DNA of 64,000 bases from Enterocloster aldenensis (GTDB lineage: Bacteria; Bacillota; Clostridia; Lachnospirales; Lachnospiraceae), in assembly GCF_003434055.1 (NCBI RefSeq), contig NZ_QVEX01000002.1, positions 62,470-126,469 of the forward strand. The letters are read 5' to 3'. This document shows positions 42,322 through 51,264 of the stretch, piece by piece. The notes beneath the pieces are model-generated. The model searched no databases and was not told the origin of the DNA. It saw only the letters and a program-made list of their open reading frames with translations. A program made the position numbers and the translations under genes. Each line of letters starts with the position of its first letter. Within the stretch, counting starts at the first letter, position 1.

Positions 42322-42980
42322 TTATCCGGTGGTTTTCAAAGCCTCATATATCCTGACCTCATCCCAGTCCGGGTTTGCTTTCACCATGTCATAAATTTTT
42401 TCTATCAGATAAACCTCCTCTTCCAGCATATCCGCACACTCCTTTGCCGGAATCCCCTTTGCAGCCTTCTTCCTTACCTGCCTGATTAACTTCACGGACT
42501 CACCTGCTGCCTCGCCTGCTGCCCTGGCTTCCTGTTGTAAATATATCTTCTCTTCCCACTCCTGCATATACTTCACCCCAATCTCTTCACTTGCTTTTAG
42601 CTGGCTGACCCGTCCGTGCAGTTCCTTGATACGCTGGCTGGTGCTGTGGGATGCCGCCTGGTCTGTAGTCTGTTCCATATAATGGAGCAGTTCTATCAGT
42701 TCCGTGTCCACTCCCTCCCCATTTGTCCCATGGGTGTTTAAGAATATCCTGCTTGCCCCATCCTCCAACAGCAATCCTGCCTGTTCCTGGCAGGCCATCC
42801 TGAAGGTATACTTATATCTCCCATACCCCCATAAATCAAAGGGCATGGCGGATATAAGATTGATAGTATTAACTGAAGGTTCCTTTTATCCTCCATGGTT
42901 TCCGCAAATAAAAAGCGGTCCAGCAGGGTCAGTTCCTTAAGACGCTTAACGGTCTGCCTGTTTTTCACTGCCATCTCCAT
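42322..42980 (-). pseudogene. Rpn-family PD-(D/E)XK nuclease/transposase, internally deleted
   Basis: Two frames make up a damaged Rpn gene. The first (from 42980) has the family start LTLLDRFLFAETMEDKRNLQLILSIL. The second (42322-42846) has the C-terminal half, FDLWGYGRYKYTFRMACQE...RIFLNTHGTN..., followed by a coiled-coil tail rich in Glu, Ala and Lys. Between them about 90 residues usually present, including the catalytic Asp/Glu-x-Lys strand, are missing, and the frame shifts near 42840-42870. The encoded nuclease cannot be active, although the C-terminal piece could still be translated from ATG 42846. Confidence 0.75.
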
Positions 42981-43256
42981 ATGTATCTCCTTTTATTATA
43001 ATCAATCTTTCCATCTGTTGCAAGAACATACACTTTTACACACCCATTAAACCACCACCTGACAATTGGACCATATTCTTTCATCACACCTTTGGAATCA
43101 CCGGGAGAACATCCCTTCAGGATTGTCATTAGCAGAACGCCATTTCGTTTTTTTATTCAGCGAATCGTCCTAAAACCGCCTGGAGGCACATAGCCAACTC
43201 ACCATTTCGTTTCCGCTGCATAAGATATGACAAAGCATATTATGAAAGGTTACTGT

Positions 43257-44192
43257 ATGTATTACGACGAATACTATCCTTCCATGCCGGAAGACATTTA
43301 TCCTTACCCTGCAGCAGGTTCTGAATTACAGCCTGATGATCTGCAGACAGATGAAACCATGCCTGATGATCTGCAGGCAGATGAATTGCAGCCTGATGAT
43401 TTATCACCTGATATGGGCTATTCAGAAGACTGGGTTAATTCCCAGGAGTATGACCCGATCATCCCGTATGAAGACAACCAGGAAGATGACCAGGCTTTTG
43501 GCAATCCCATGACCGGACGCACTGCCCAGCCCATGCAGGACCAGCCCGCAATGTTCCGGCCGGACAGACCGGTCCCTCCTTTACCGGACCGGCCGGTTCC
43601 CCCTATTCCTGACAGACCTAATCCTCCCGGACGGCCTGACCGGCCTAATCCTCCCGGACGGCCCGACCGGCCTAATCCTCCCGGACGGCCTGACCGGCCT
43701 AATCCTCCCGGACGGCCTGACCGGCCTATCCCTCCAAGGCCCATTCCTCCGAGGCCGGTTCCTCCGAGACCCATTCCTCCAAGGCCCGTTCCTCCGAGAC
43801 CCATTCCTCCGAGGCCCGTTCCTCCGAGGCCCATTCCTCCAAGGCCCATTCCTCCTGTGTTGAATCCGGACTGGTCATGGAACTGGGGATTCATCCTTCC
43901 AGGTACGGTCTTCCCTATTTCCATTGCGAGGGTACGGTTTTATAATGCGGCACTCCGAGGCCCCGTTCAAATCTATGTGAATAACCGTCTGGTTGTATCC
44001 AATCTTGGCTTTATGGATTTCACCAGGTTCTATAATGTGGCTCCTGGCCGCTACCGTATTACCATTTACAGCGGCAATAACATGCGCACGCCAATCGTGG
44101 ATACCTGGATGTCATTCCAGAGGAACACGTCCACGACCGTTACCCTGGCCGGCTCAGGCTCTAACTTCTGGCTTCAGACAACGGTACAGTAA
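43257..44192 (+). CDS. Proline-rich tandem-repeat protein with DUF4397 domain
   Basis: 311 residues from ATG 43257 (AAAGG site; ATGs at 43227 and 43242 are possible). The N-terminus is acidic, with repeats of LQPDDLQ/LQADELQ type. Next are four copies of PNPPGRPDR, then eight 5-residue PIPPR/PVPPR units (collagen-like or polyproline rod). The C-terminal ~110 residues form a DUF4397-type beta sandwich (VRFYNAALRGPVQIYVNNRLVVSNLGFMDFTRFYNVAPGRYRITIYSG). No signal peptide, membrane helix or LPXTG is seen. Surface location, for example on the spore, is only a guess. Confidence 0.75.
   Translation: MYYDEYYPSMPEDIYPYPAAGSELQPDDLQTDETMPDDLQADELQPDDLSPDMGYSEDWVNSQEYDPIIPYEDNQEDDQAFGNPMTGRTAQPMQDQPAMFRPDRPVPPLPDRPVPPIPDRPNPPGRPDRPNPPGRPDRPNPPGRPDRPNPPGRPDRPIPPRPIPPRPVPPRPIPPRPVPPRPIPPRPVPPRPIPPRPIPPVLNPDWSWNWGFILPGTVFPISIARVRFYNAALRGPVQIYVNNRLVVSNLGFMDFTRFYNVAPGRYRITIYSGNNMRTPIVDTWMSFQRNTSTTVTLAGSGSNFWLQTTVQ
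43620..43847. repeat. Two in-frame tandem repeat arrays (4 x 27 bp, 8 x 15 bp)
   Basis: 43620-43727 holds four 27-bp units (AATCCTCCCGGACGGCCTGA plus CCGGCCT, one with a single change). 43728-43847 holds eight 15-bp units alternating ATTCCTCCGAGGCCC and GTTCCTCCGAGACCC variants. Both keep the reading frame, so copy number can vary without breaking the gene. Confidence 0.92.
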
Positions 44193-44210
44193 GGGGACCA
44201 TCTGACCTAA

Positions 44211-44241
44211 AAGGGACACCGGGCTGAGCCTGGTGTCCCTT
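44211..44241. terminator. Stem-loop between DUF4397 gene and YesMN operon end
   Basis: AAGGGACACC (44211-44220) pairs perfectly with GGTGTCCCTT (44232-44241). On the minus strand it is followed by TTTTAGG, so it best serves the response-regulator operon; it is probably bidirectional. Confidence 0.65.
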
Positions 44242-44275
44242 AGGGTATGTTTGAAGTTTGAAAATTGCTTTCCCA

Positions 44276-45865
44276 TCATGTGGCCCCCAACTGTTTCCTA
44301 TACTCCGACACCGACACATGGTAGCGCCGTTTAAACAGACAGGAAAAATAATTGGCATTGACATATCCTACCCGTTCCCCAATCTCATATGCCTTAAGAC
44401 CGGTATGCTCCACCAGTTCCCTGGCTGCTTCCATCCGGATTTCCGACAGGAAATCGGAAAATGTAACCTGCTTTGTCTTCTTGAACAGGATGGACAGGTA
44501 GACCGGGCTTACATGAAGTTCCTCTGCCACATCATTCAGGGACAGCTCACTATCCGGATAATTATTCCTTATATACGTTTCCGCCTTGTGCGCAAGGACT
44601 GTTTTTGAGTCTGCCTGTGTCTCGTTAACCCCTGTGCAGATATCCCGGATCAGGTCTGCCACAATCCCGAATATCTGTGATAAGTCTGAGCTGGCACAGA
44701 TCCTGTCACAGTATTCATAATAATCAAGGCTCCCTTCCAGACGGCTCCAGTTCCCTGTTTCCTGCAGCAGATGGGCGGTAAGGCCGATGCACCACATGCG
44801 GAGGTTCCCAAAGGTAATCCCCTCCTTCAGCACCTTGGCCCTGCATTGCTCCAGAAGTCCCAGGGCCTGCTCACGGTTGCCCATCAGGACTTTTTGGATA
44901 AGAAGCTTATTTCCCTCGCCCAGTTCCGCCTTTTTCCCGGATTCCCAGGAAACGGCCTCATGAAACACAGAGTAACCGTCCCGCTCTGATAAATGTCTGT
45001 ATTTTAAGGCTGTAAACGCCTCCTGTATGGAGTCCCCCATCCGTTCCAGGCCGGAATACCGGTTTCCAATTCCCAGCGCTGTCTCCACCTCCAGCACCTC
45101 CAGGATGGTCCCCCGTATCCTCCCTGCAAATCCTGCCCCCTGTTCTTCCAGGTTACATCCCCCATCCTGGCTGGACAGGATGATATACACATGGTCGGCA
45201 TTTCCCTGGAATACCTCCACTGCACAGATATCCACGGATTGCCCCAGTTCCTGGACACAGTTATAAACCGCATATTTGAGAAGTTCCCCCCATAAATCCC
45301 TGGTCTTATCATAATAATCCACGATAAGCAGGTCAAGGGCAATCAGGTTCTCTTTGTATATCTTCAGCCCCAATTCCTGAACAGCTTCCTCTATCCTGGC
45401 TTTCCCATAATACCCTGCCATCAGGTCATTGATAAACTGACGGCTTAAAAGCGGTATGCTTTTATTTTTCCGGTGGGTATCCCTCATACGGCTCTCAAAC
45501 TGTTTTTTTGTATTCAGGACTGATTCTAAAAGTTCCTCCTTTGCCAGCGGCTTCAGGAGATAATCACATGCCTTATGCTTAATTGCCTCTTTTGCATACT
45601 CAAAATCCTCATACGCAGTCAGGAGGATGACCTGGATATCCGGGTAAAGCCTGCGGGCCTCCTTCATAAGTTCAATTCCGGACATCTGCGGCATCTTGAT
45701 ATCCGTCAGCAGCAGATGGGGCGCAAGTTCCTTTAACATGGCAAGGGCTTCCTGACCGTCACATGCAATTCCCACGATTTCCATTCCATAGATTTCCCAG
45801 TCAATTGTCTTTTTAAGTCCTCTGCGGATGATGGCGTCATCATCTGCAATCAATACACGGTACAT
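44276..45865 (-). CDS. YesN-type response regulator (REC + AraC HTH)
   Basis: 529 residues. Receiver domain at 1-120 with the phospho-acceptor Asp in LLLTDIKMPQMSG, acidic pair DDDAIIRRG, and Lys in CDYLLKPLAKEEL. A ~280-residue middle region follows. The C-terminal ~100 residues are an AraC-type DNA-binding domain (LSLNDVAEELHVSPVYLSILFKKTKQVTFSDFLSEIRMEAA; VGYVNANYFSCLFKRRYHVSVSEYRK). It pairs with the YesM-type kinase encoded 56 bp upstream and likely activates this operon. Start ATG 45865 after AAGGAGG. Confidence 0.94.
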   Translation of the reverse strand: MYRVLIADDDAIIRRGLKKTIDWEIYGMEIVGIACDGQEALAMLKELAPHLLLTDIKMPQMSGIELMKEARRLYPDIQVILLTAYEDFEYAKEAIKHKACDYLLKPLAKEELLESVLNTKKQFESRMRDTHRKNKSIPLLSRQFINDLMAGYYGKARIEEAVQELGLKIYKENLIALDLLIVDYYDKTRDLWGELLKYAVYNCVQELGQSVDICAVEVFQGNADHVYIILSSQDGGCNLEEQGAGFAGRIRGTILEVLEVETALGIGNRYSGLERMGDSIQEAFTALKYRHLSERDGYSVFHEAVSWESGKKAELGEGNKLLIQKVLMGNREQALGLLEQCRAKVLKEGITFGNLRMWCIGLTAHLLQETGNWSRLEGSLDYYEYCDRICASSDLSQIFGIVADLIRDICTGVNETQADSKTVLAHKAETYIRNNYPDSELSLNDVAEELHVSPVYLSILFKKTKQVTFSDFLSEIRMEAARELVEHTGLKAYEIGERVGYVNANYFSCLFKRRYHVSVSEYRKQLGAT

Positions 45866-45921
45866 AAAACCTCCTTTTCAACAGCCGGAATTGGTTCCAG
45901 GTATGTTAGGTTCCAGGTATG

Positions 45922-47721
45922 TTAGGTTACCGGGATATACACCCTTATAACCGTTCCCTGCCCCGGACCGCTCTCAATTTCCAGCCCGGCCTCCCCGTTA
46001 TAATAAAGCATAAGCCTGGAATACACATTCCTCAGCCCAAAGCTTATCTGGCTGTATCCCTCTTCCTGATTCATGCTTTTTTGGACCTGTTCCAGCCGTT
46101 CACGGCTCATTCCGGCTCCTGTATCCCTTACTTCAAATAGGATACGCCCGCCCTCACGTTTCCCGGCAATGGTGATGGTTCCCTTTCCCGCCTGATTCTG
46201 TATCCCGTGATGCAGTGCGTTCTCCACAAGGGGCTGCAATGTCAGCTTAAGCATACGGCAGCTGCGTATATCCGGCCCGATTTCTATTTCATATTCAAAT
46301 TTGTCCCCATATTTCATGTGTTGGATTACAAGATAGTTTTTCACATGGTTGATTTCCGTATCTATGGTTACCACATCTTCCCCACGGCTTAATCCGGTCC
46401 TGAAAAAATTGGACAAAGCAAGGACCATGGCGCTGGCCTCCTTTGATTCATCCAGTTCGCAGAGCTGCTGCACGGAATACAGCGTATTATAAAGAAAATG
46501 CGGGTTAATCTGCTCCTGCATCAGGGAGAGCTCTGCCTCCCTCTTTTTTTCCTGTTCTTCTTTCACCTGCTCAATCAGCTGCCTTACCCTGGACAGCAAT
46601 TCATTGATTTTGCCGCTGAGGATCTGTATCTCCCTGGCGCCGCCTGAGGAAACATTGGATATTGAGGTGACATCCTCAACCGATACGGTATCGGTCAGCC
46701 GCTTGATGGGCAGCACAATCAGACGGCTCAGCACCACACAGGCCAGTACGCTGCACACAATCACCGCAATCATGGTAAAATGGATGGAATTCTGCATCAT
46801 GCGCACATCGTGGAACATCTCATTGGTTGGCAGTAAGGCAGCCACAAGCCATCCGTTTGTCTTCAGGTGCCTTGTATAGACCATCATTTCCTGTCCGGAT
46901 ACGCTCCTGACCTTGATTCCTCCGGATATATCCGCCATCTGCTGAAGCTGGCGCAGGGATTGTGCTGACAGCGTATAAGACTCATCCACATCCTTATAGC
47001 ATATAAGACTGCCGTCATGTATCAGGGCCACATATCCATTTTCACTGATATCCGGTATGGTCAGCATATCCCGGAACATGGATTCCCTGATATTAAACAC
47101 GATTCCGCCCTGTCCGGGCTGCCCCGGCCTGCCATACAGCCTGTACAGGGAAAACACCCGGTTGTTCTTGCGGTTGTTTTCCGCATCCGTCACCTGAAAA
47201 ACCGTATCATCGTGAAGAAAGCTCCAGTTATAGATGGACTGATTGTGTTCATACCATGCGTCATAGTTAAAATCTATCTTTACCGGTATATCCCCGCATC
47301 GGTACATCCTGAACCGCCCGTCATTAAAATCAATGATTACGGAATCCAAAAAAGACCCGGATGACACAAACTGGTCATCAATGCTTTTCCTCAGATTGAT
47401 ATAATACTGTCCTTTGTCCCTGTCCACATTTTCCTGGGACATCACAAGGGCAAGGGACAGCATGTCACTGCTGTTCTCAATATACTGGAACCGCTCCATC
47501 AGATCCGCCATGCGGCTGTCCAGCACGCTGGTTGACTGGGTCAGCGAATTAAGCATATTGGCCCTTGAGCTTTCCGTCACCTGGTTATATGACATGCGCT
47601 GGAACGTAGTGCCCATAATAAGGATTGTCGCCACCATCACAGGCACGAACACAATCACTAAAAGCCACATAACCGGTATGTGCTTCATTGCCGTTTTCCG
47701 GCCGGTTCCATTTCCTCCCAT
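45922..47721 (-). CDS. YesM-type sensor histidine kinase
   Basis: 599 residues. An N-terminal membrane helix (IPVMWLLVIVFVPVMVATIL), a ~260-residue extracellular dCache-like sensor, a second helix (FTMIAVIVCSVLACVVLSRLIV), a HAMP linker, then the His-kinase domain with phospho-acceptor in EQINPHFLYNTLYSVQQL and the ATP site (VENALHHGIQNQAGKG; VRDTGAGMSRERLEQV; GLRNVYSRLMLYY). It senses extracellular sugar, perhaps with the ABC binding protein. ATG 47721 follows AGGA; its start overlaps the PL22 stop, so it is in the same operon as the enzymes. Confidence 0.93.
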   Translation of the reverse strand: MGGNGTGRKTAMKHIPVMWLLVIVFVPVMVATILIMGTTFQRMSYNQVTESSRANMLNSLTQSTSVLDSRMADLMERFQYIENSSDMLSLALVMSQENVDRDKGQYYINLRKSIDDQFVSSGSFLDSVIIDFNDGRFRMYRCGDIPVKIDFNYDAWYEHNQSIYNWSFLHDDTVFQVTDAENNRKNNRVFSLYRLYGRPGQPGQGGIVFNIRESMFRDMLTIPDISENGYVALIHDGSLICYKDVDESYTLSAQSLRQLQQMADISGGIKVRSVSGQEMMVYTRHLKTNGWLVAALLPTNEMFHDVRMMQNSIHFTMIAVIVCSVLACVVLSRLIVLPIKRLTDTVSVEDVTSISNVSSGGAREIQILSGKINELLSRVRQLIEQVKEEQEKKREAELSLMQEQINPHFLYNTLYSVQQLCELDESKEASAMVLALSNFFRTGLSRGEDVVTIDTEINHVKNYLVIQHMKYGDKFEYEIEIGPDIRSCRMLKLTLQPLVENALHHGIQNQAGKGTITIAGKREGGRILFEVRDTGAGMSRERLEQVQKSMNQEEGYSQISFGLRNVYSRLMLYYNGEAGLEIESGPGQGTVIRVYIPVT

Positions 47722-47722
47722 C

Positions 47723-48886
47723 TCATTCCTGCTCCCAATCCTCAATCAAAAACAGATTACAGTGTCCTTCATCCGTATCAGCCGCATACAGGATCTTGCG
47801 GCCGTCCCAGCTGAACGTGGGATGACAGTGGGAATGCTGGTACAGCCATGTGGTATTATGGTTTGCCAGCACCCGCAGGCACGGTTTCCCATCCGTTCCC
47901 ATGCGGATTAATACGATGTCATCTGTTCCGTCCCCCACAAACTCATCCTTTACCGGACTGGCCATGTAATGGTTACAGTAAAAAGGCATGGGCACCGTCC
48001 TTTGTACCTGTCCTGTCTTATCCGCAATGCCGAAGTACGGCTGCCGGCTTCCCGGGGAAGGCGGTGTAAATACCTGGGTCCTGTCCGAGGAAATGGTGCC
48101 GTCATGGCCTGCCCCCCGGTTATCAAACACAATCATCCCGTCCTTTGTCCAGAACTCGTGTCCCACGCAGTCCTCCTCCCCCTGCCGGAAACAGGGCCAC
48201 ACATCCCCGCTGTCCATGTTGATAAGCCATATCCTCTGGTTCACGCAGTTCCAGGGCCCTTCATGGCAGAACATGGCAAGGGAGGGATCATCCGGTGAAA
48301 ATTGGAAATGTGACAGCCAGTTGGTATCCCTCCATACATCATGAAAGCCCGTGCCATCCATGTTGACCACAGAAATCCGGCTGTCCTTGATTGCATACAT
48401 TTTATCTTTAAATCCTGAATAATTAGGGCCGCCGTCCTGTCCGGCCCCCACATCCTCATTGCGTATGAATCCAATCCGTTTCCTGTCGCTGCTGACCGAA
48501 AAATTCTGGACCAGCATATCGTGGTCCTCATATACTGTTTTCACTGTTTTCTCCACGGTATCCATTACCTTTAACCGGCAGCCGGACCAGTATACAAGAT
48601 ACCGGCTGTCCCTTGTCTTGGTGGCCGTGCTCAGCCAGACCCCCTCGGGCTCATCCGTTACCTGGGTCATCACGCCTGTATCCAGGTCCATATGGAACAG
48701 GTTATAAATACCTCTGCCATTACAGCGGTCCGAGAAAAAGTATATGGATCCGCTATCCCCATCAAAGGAGTTATCTGTAAAATACATATGGAAATTCACA
48801 TGTCTGTCCGTCAGCTGTTTGATGCGCAGCCCGCTTTTCCTGTCCGTATACGTTTTAATCTCTGACGGAAATCTGTCACCTGTCAT
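47723..48886 (-). CDS. Oligogalacturonate lyase, PL22 family
   Basis: 387 residues, the usual size for oligogalacturonide lyase. It is a WD40-like seven-bladed propeller with FHMYFTDNSFDGDSGSIYFFSDR at the N-terminus, FCHEGPWNCVNQRIWLIN in the centre and QHSHCHPTFSWDGRKILYAAD at the end; these His/Gln residues bind the Mn2+ and substrate in PL22. It beta-eliminates di- and trigalacturonates from pectin to unsaturated monomers in the cytoplasm. ATG 48886 after GGGGA. It lies between an aldo/keto reductase gene and the YesM-type kinase. Confidence 0.88.
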   Translation of the reverse strand: MTGDRFPSEIKTYTDRKSGLRIKQLTDRHVNFHMYFTDNSFDGDSGSIYFFSDRCNGRGIYNLFHMDLDTGVMTQVTDEPEGVWLSTATKTRDSRYLVYWSGCRLKVMDTVEKTVKTVYEDHDMLVQNFSVSSDRKRIGFIRNEDVGAGQDGGPNYSGFKDKMYAIKDSRISVVNMDGTGFHDVWRDTNWLSHFQFSPDDPSLAMFCHEGPWNCVNQRIWLINMDSGDVWPCFRQGEEDCVGHEFWTKDGMIVFDNRGAGHDGTISSDRTQVFTPPSPGSRQPYFGIADKTGQVQRTVPMPFYCNHYMASPVKDEFVGDGTDDIVLIRMGTDGKPCLRVLANHNTTWLYQHSHCHPTFSWDGRKILYAADTDEGHCNLFLIEDWEQE

Positions 48887-48976
48887 GGCGGTCCCCTTTC
48901 CTGTAAAAACTTCCATATGCTTCATCCGGTCAGTGTGGCTGCCGGCCGGACGGCGCATATACCATTTATATCACAT

Positions 48977-50020
48977 TTATTCCCTCACATCCAGAATATC
49001 CGGTATCTTCACATCCATGGACGCAAATGCCTCCCGGATCCGTGCAGCCCTGCTGCATCCAAGGACCAGGAAGGTTTCAAACTCCCTGGTCAGCACATAC
49101 TGTATGACCAGGGCGGATACACCAATTCCGGTCCTCAGGCTGGCTTCCCTGAGCCGCCTGGCCCTTGCTATATTTTCCTCTGTGAGATATTTTCTCCTTG
49201 TGTCTTCATTTAATGCATCCTCCCCCTGTTCCAGGTACAGGCTGAAAAATCCCTGGGCCTGGGCCGAATAGGCGTACAGGGGGATATCAGCTGTCCTGTA
49301 CCATTCATAGGATAGGGGATCCATACATACAACGGATCCGTCCCCCCATGCCTTGGGTGTGCAGACGCCTAGGCCAAACTGTATCTGGCTCATGGAAAAC
49401 CCGTGTTTCCCCGCTGCCCCTGCATAGGCATTGGCTGCCTGGATCCGCTCCGTACTCCAGTTGGAAGCGCCCATATAGCGGACCAGTCCCTGCCGGACCA
49501 ATGCATCGCAGGTATCCACAATCTCCTCCACCGGACGCTCCCTCTCATCCCTGTGAAGCCAGAACACATCCACATATCCTGTGCCCAGGGCATCCAGGCT
49601 TTTATGAAGTTCTTCTTCCAGATGGGAACAGGACAGACAGCCCCTGTCCCTGTTATATCCTCTTGGCATCAGTCCGCCCTTGGTTCCTATAAAAAGCGTT
49701 TCTCTTTGTCCGTATTCCTTCAGCCACCTGCCGATGGCCTGCTCGCTTGTGCCGTCCCGTCCATCCAGCCAGCTGGCATAACTCCTGGCCGTGTCAATCT
49801 GGTTCCCGCCCAGGGATGTATATGTATGGAGCAGCTCCTCGGACTTTGTCATGTTTATCCGGCTGCCGAAGTACATGGTTCCCAGCGCTATGGTGCTGAC
49901 AGGGGAACCATCCGCGCAGCTGAACCTTGCGCTGTATCTTGGGTTGTCATTCATCTGACCGCAGCCCTCTATATGGACAAAGTCCCCTGGCCGGCCGCAG
50001 CCCCCTCTCTCATCCTCCAT
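48977..50020 (-). CDS. Aldo/keto reductase
   Basis: About 347 residues from ATG 50020, preceded by GGGAGGAG and overlapping the stop of the glycosidase gene; ATG 49954 is an alternative giving 325 residues. AKR features: VSTIALGTMYFGS, IDTARSYASWLDGRDGTSEQAIGRWL (catalytic Asp and Tyr), GTKGGLMPRGYNRDRG (Lys), YVDVFWLHRDERE (His), RYMGASNWSTERI, then an NADPH-binding C-terminus. It probably reduces a sugar aldehyde or ketone in the pathway of this operon. Confidence 0.9.
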   Translation of the reverse strand: MEDERGGCGRPGDFVHIEGCGQMNDNPRYSARFSCADGSPVSTIALGTMYFGSRINMTKSEELLHTYTSLGGNQIDTARSYASWLDGRDGTSEQAIGRWLKEYGQRETLFIGTKGGLMPRGYNRDRGCLSCSHLEEELHKSLDALGTGYVDVFWLHRDERERPVEEIVDTCDALVRQGLVRYMGASNWSTERIQAANAYAGAAGKHGFSMSQIQFGLGVCTPKAWGDGSVVCMDPLSYEWYRTADIPLYAYSAQAQGFFSLYLEQGEDALNEDTRRKYLTEENIARARRLREASLRTGIGVSALVIQYVLTREFETFLVLGCSRAARIREAFASMDVKIPDILDVRE

Positions 50021-51194
50021 GCCTGCACTCCTCCCAAAGCCTTGCCATGTAATGCAATGGATTATGGCCCAGATAATCCCTGCAGGGCATGTTAAATCCT
50101 GTCTGTGGTTTCCTTTGTACCTGTTCCGGCCTTCCCCCAAGGGAATCATAGAATTCCCAGATACAGCCGGTCTGGGAATAAATCCGGTAAGTCCCGTCAA
50201 GGGCTGCTTCCAGCAGACGCCCTGCCTCCTCATATTTTCCATACCGCATACACCCCATGGCAGCCCACATGGTCATGGAATTCCAGGCAGGGCCTCTCCA
50301 CATCCGCTTCTCATACAAGGGATCTGTCAGGGAGACTGTGGGCATGGGGTGCCGTGACAGGAATTCCTGTTCATCCATCATATGGCGCTCAATGACAGAT
50401 CCAGCCTGTTCAGGATCTGCGGCGCCCACAATCACCGGCCAGAATCCTTCAAAGCAAAGATGCCTGTTTTCCGGACAGTCCACGGACCAGCTGTCATAGA
50501 AGAAACCTGTTTCCCGGTCATACAGGACATTCCGTATATACTGCCCAAGATAATCCCTTTTTTCCTCAAGGGTCCTGTCCCTGATACCGTACAGTTCCTG
50601 CTGCCACGCCAGAAGCCGGTCATACATGAGATACACATGGGAGCAAGCATCCACACAGGACTTTTCCCCTTCCGGAACCTGCATGAACCGGATTCCCTCA
50701 TCCACGCCGCTTTCCCAGAGATGGTTTTTTATATCCGTATAATAAAATCCCCCATCTGCCGTGCTGCGGCTGTGTTCAAACCATGATACCTGACGTTTAA
50801 GGGCATCTGCGCAGGTTTTTAACCACGCCTTATCCCTGCTTATCTGATATATCATATCCGCTGCAGACACCCATACCGGGGGATGGGTCTGGCCCGGCGC
50901 CCAGTCCGCCGGGGCATCCCTCCTCATCCATATGATACTTGGGATCATACCATCCTCCTGCTGAAGGCTTATCAGGTTGTCAACCTGGTGCCTGGCCTGG
51001 TCCGGATTGTCTTCCAGAAGGTCGAGTGCAATGTGTACTGCATCCCAATGCCCGAAGGCCGGACCATAGCAATAGCCGGGGCCGATATCCTCCCATGGAT
51101 ATGGCAGCACGCCCCGGGGCCTGAACTGGCTTTTTCCATGAAGCATTTCCACATAATCCAGCAGGGGCCTCCATTCACTTTTACCGTAATTCAT
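50010..51194 (-). CDS. MGH1/GH63-like (alpha/alpha)6-barrel glycoside hydrolase
   Basis: 394 residues from ATG 51194 (GAGGAGG). Segments PGYCYGPAFGHWDAVHIALDLL, NLISLQQEDGMIPSIIWM, THPPVWVSAADMIY, KRMWRGPAWNSMTMWAAMGC and GCIWEFYDSLGGRPEQVQRKP match the MGH1-type glycosidase domain found in GH63, trehalase-like and mannosylglycerate hydrolases. The Asp of GHWDAV and Glu of IWEFYD are the likely catalytic pair. No signal peptide, so it works on imported oligosaccharide. The exact sugar is unknown; it may trim neutral or rhamnose residues from pectic fragments. Confidence 0.85.
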   Translation of the reverse strand: MNYGKSEWRPLLDYVEMLHGKSQFRPRGVLPYPWEDIGPGYCYGPAFGHWDAVHIALDLLEDNPDQARHQVDNLISLQQEDGMIPSIIWMRRDAPADWAPGQTHPPVWVSAADMIYQISRDKAWLKTCADALKRQVSWFEHSRSTADGGFYYTDIKNHLWESGVDEGIRFMQVPEGEKSCVDACSHVYLMYDRLLAWQQELYGIRDRTLEEKRDYLGQYIRNVLYDRETGFFYDSWSVDCPENRHLCFEGFWPVIVGAADPEQAGSVIERHMMDEQEFLSRHPMPTVSLTDPLYEKRMWRGPAWNSMTMWAAMGCMRYGKYEEAGRLLEAALDGTYRIYSQTGCIWEFYDSLGGRPEQVQRKPQTGFNMPCRDYLGHNPLHYMARLWEECRHGG

Positions 51195-51264
51195 GATTTT
51201 CCTCCTCATATACCTGCAGGAAGGGATACGGATTCCTGTCATCCGTACCCCTCCCTGCGGTCCG

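Noticed and set aside
43620..43847. Short direct repeats as a CRISPR array
   Set aside because: Units are contiguous without spacers and encode an in-frame protein repeat.
43418..43924. Glycine-rich 168-residue ORF on the minus strand
   Set aside because: It is the antisense shadow of the proline-rich repeats in the plus-strand gene.
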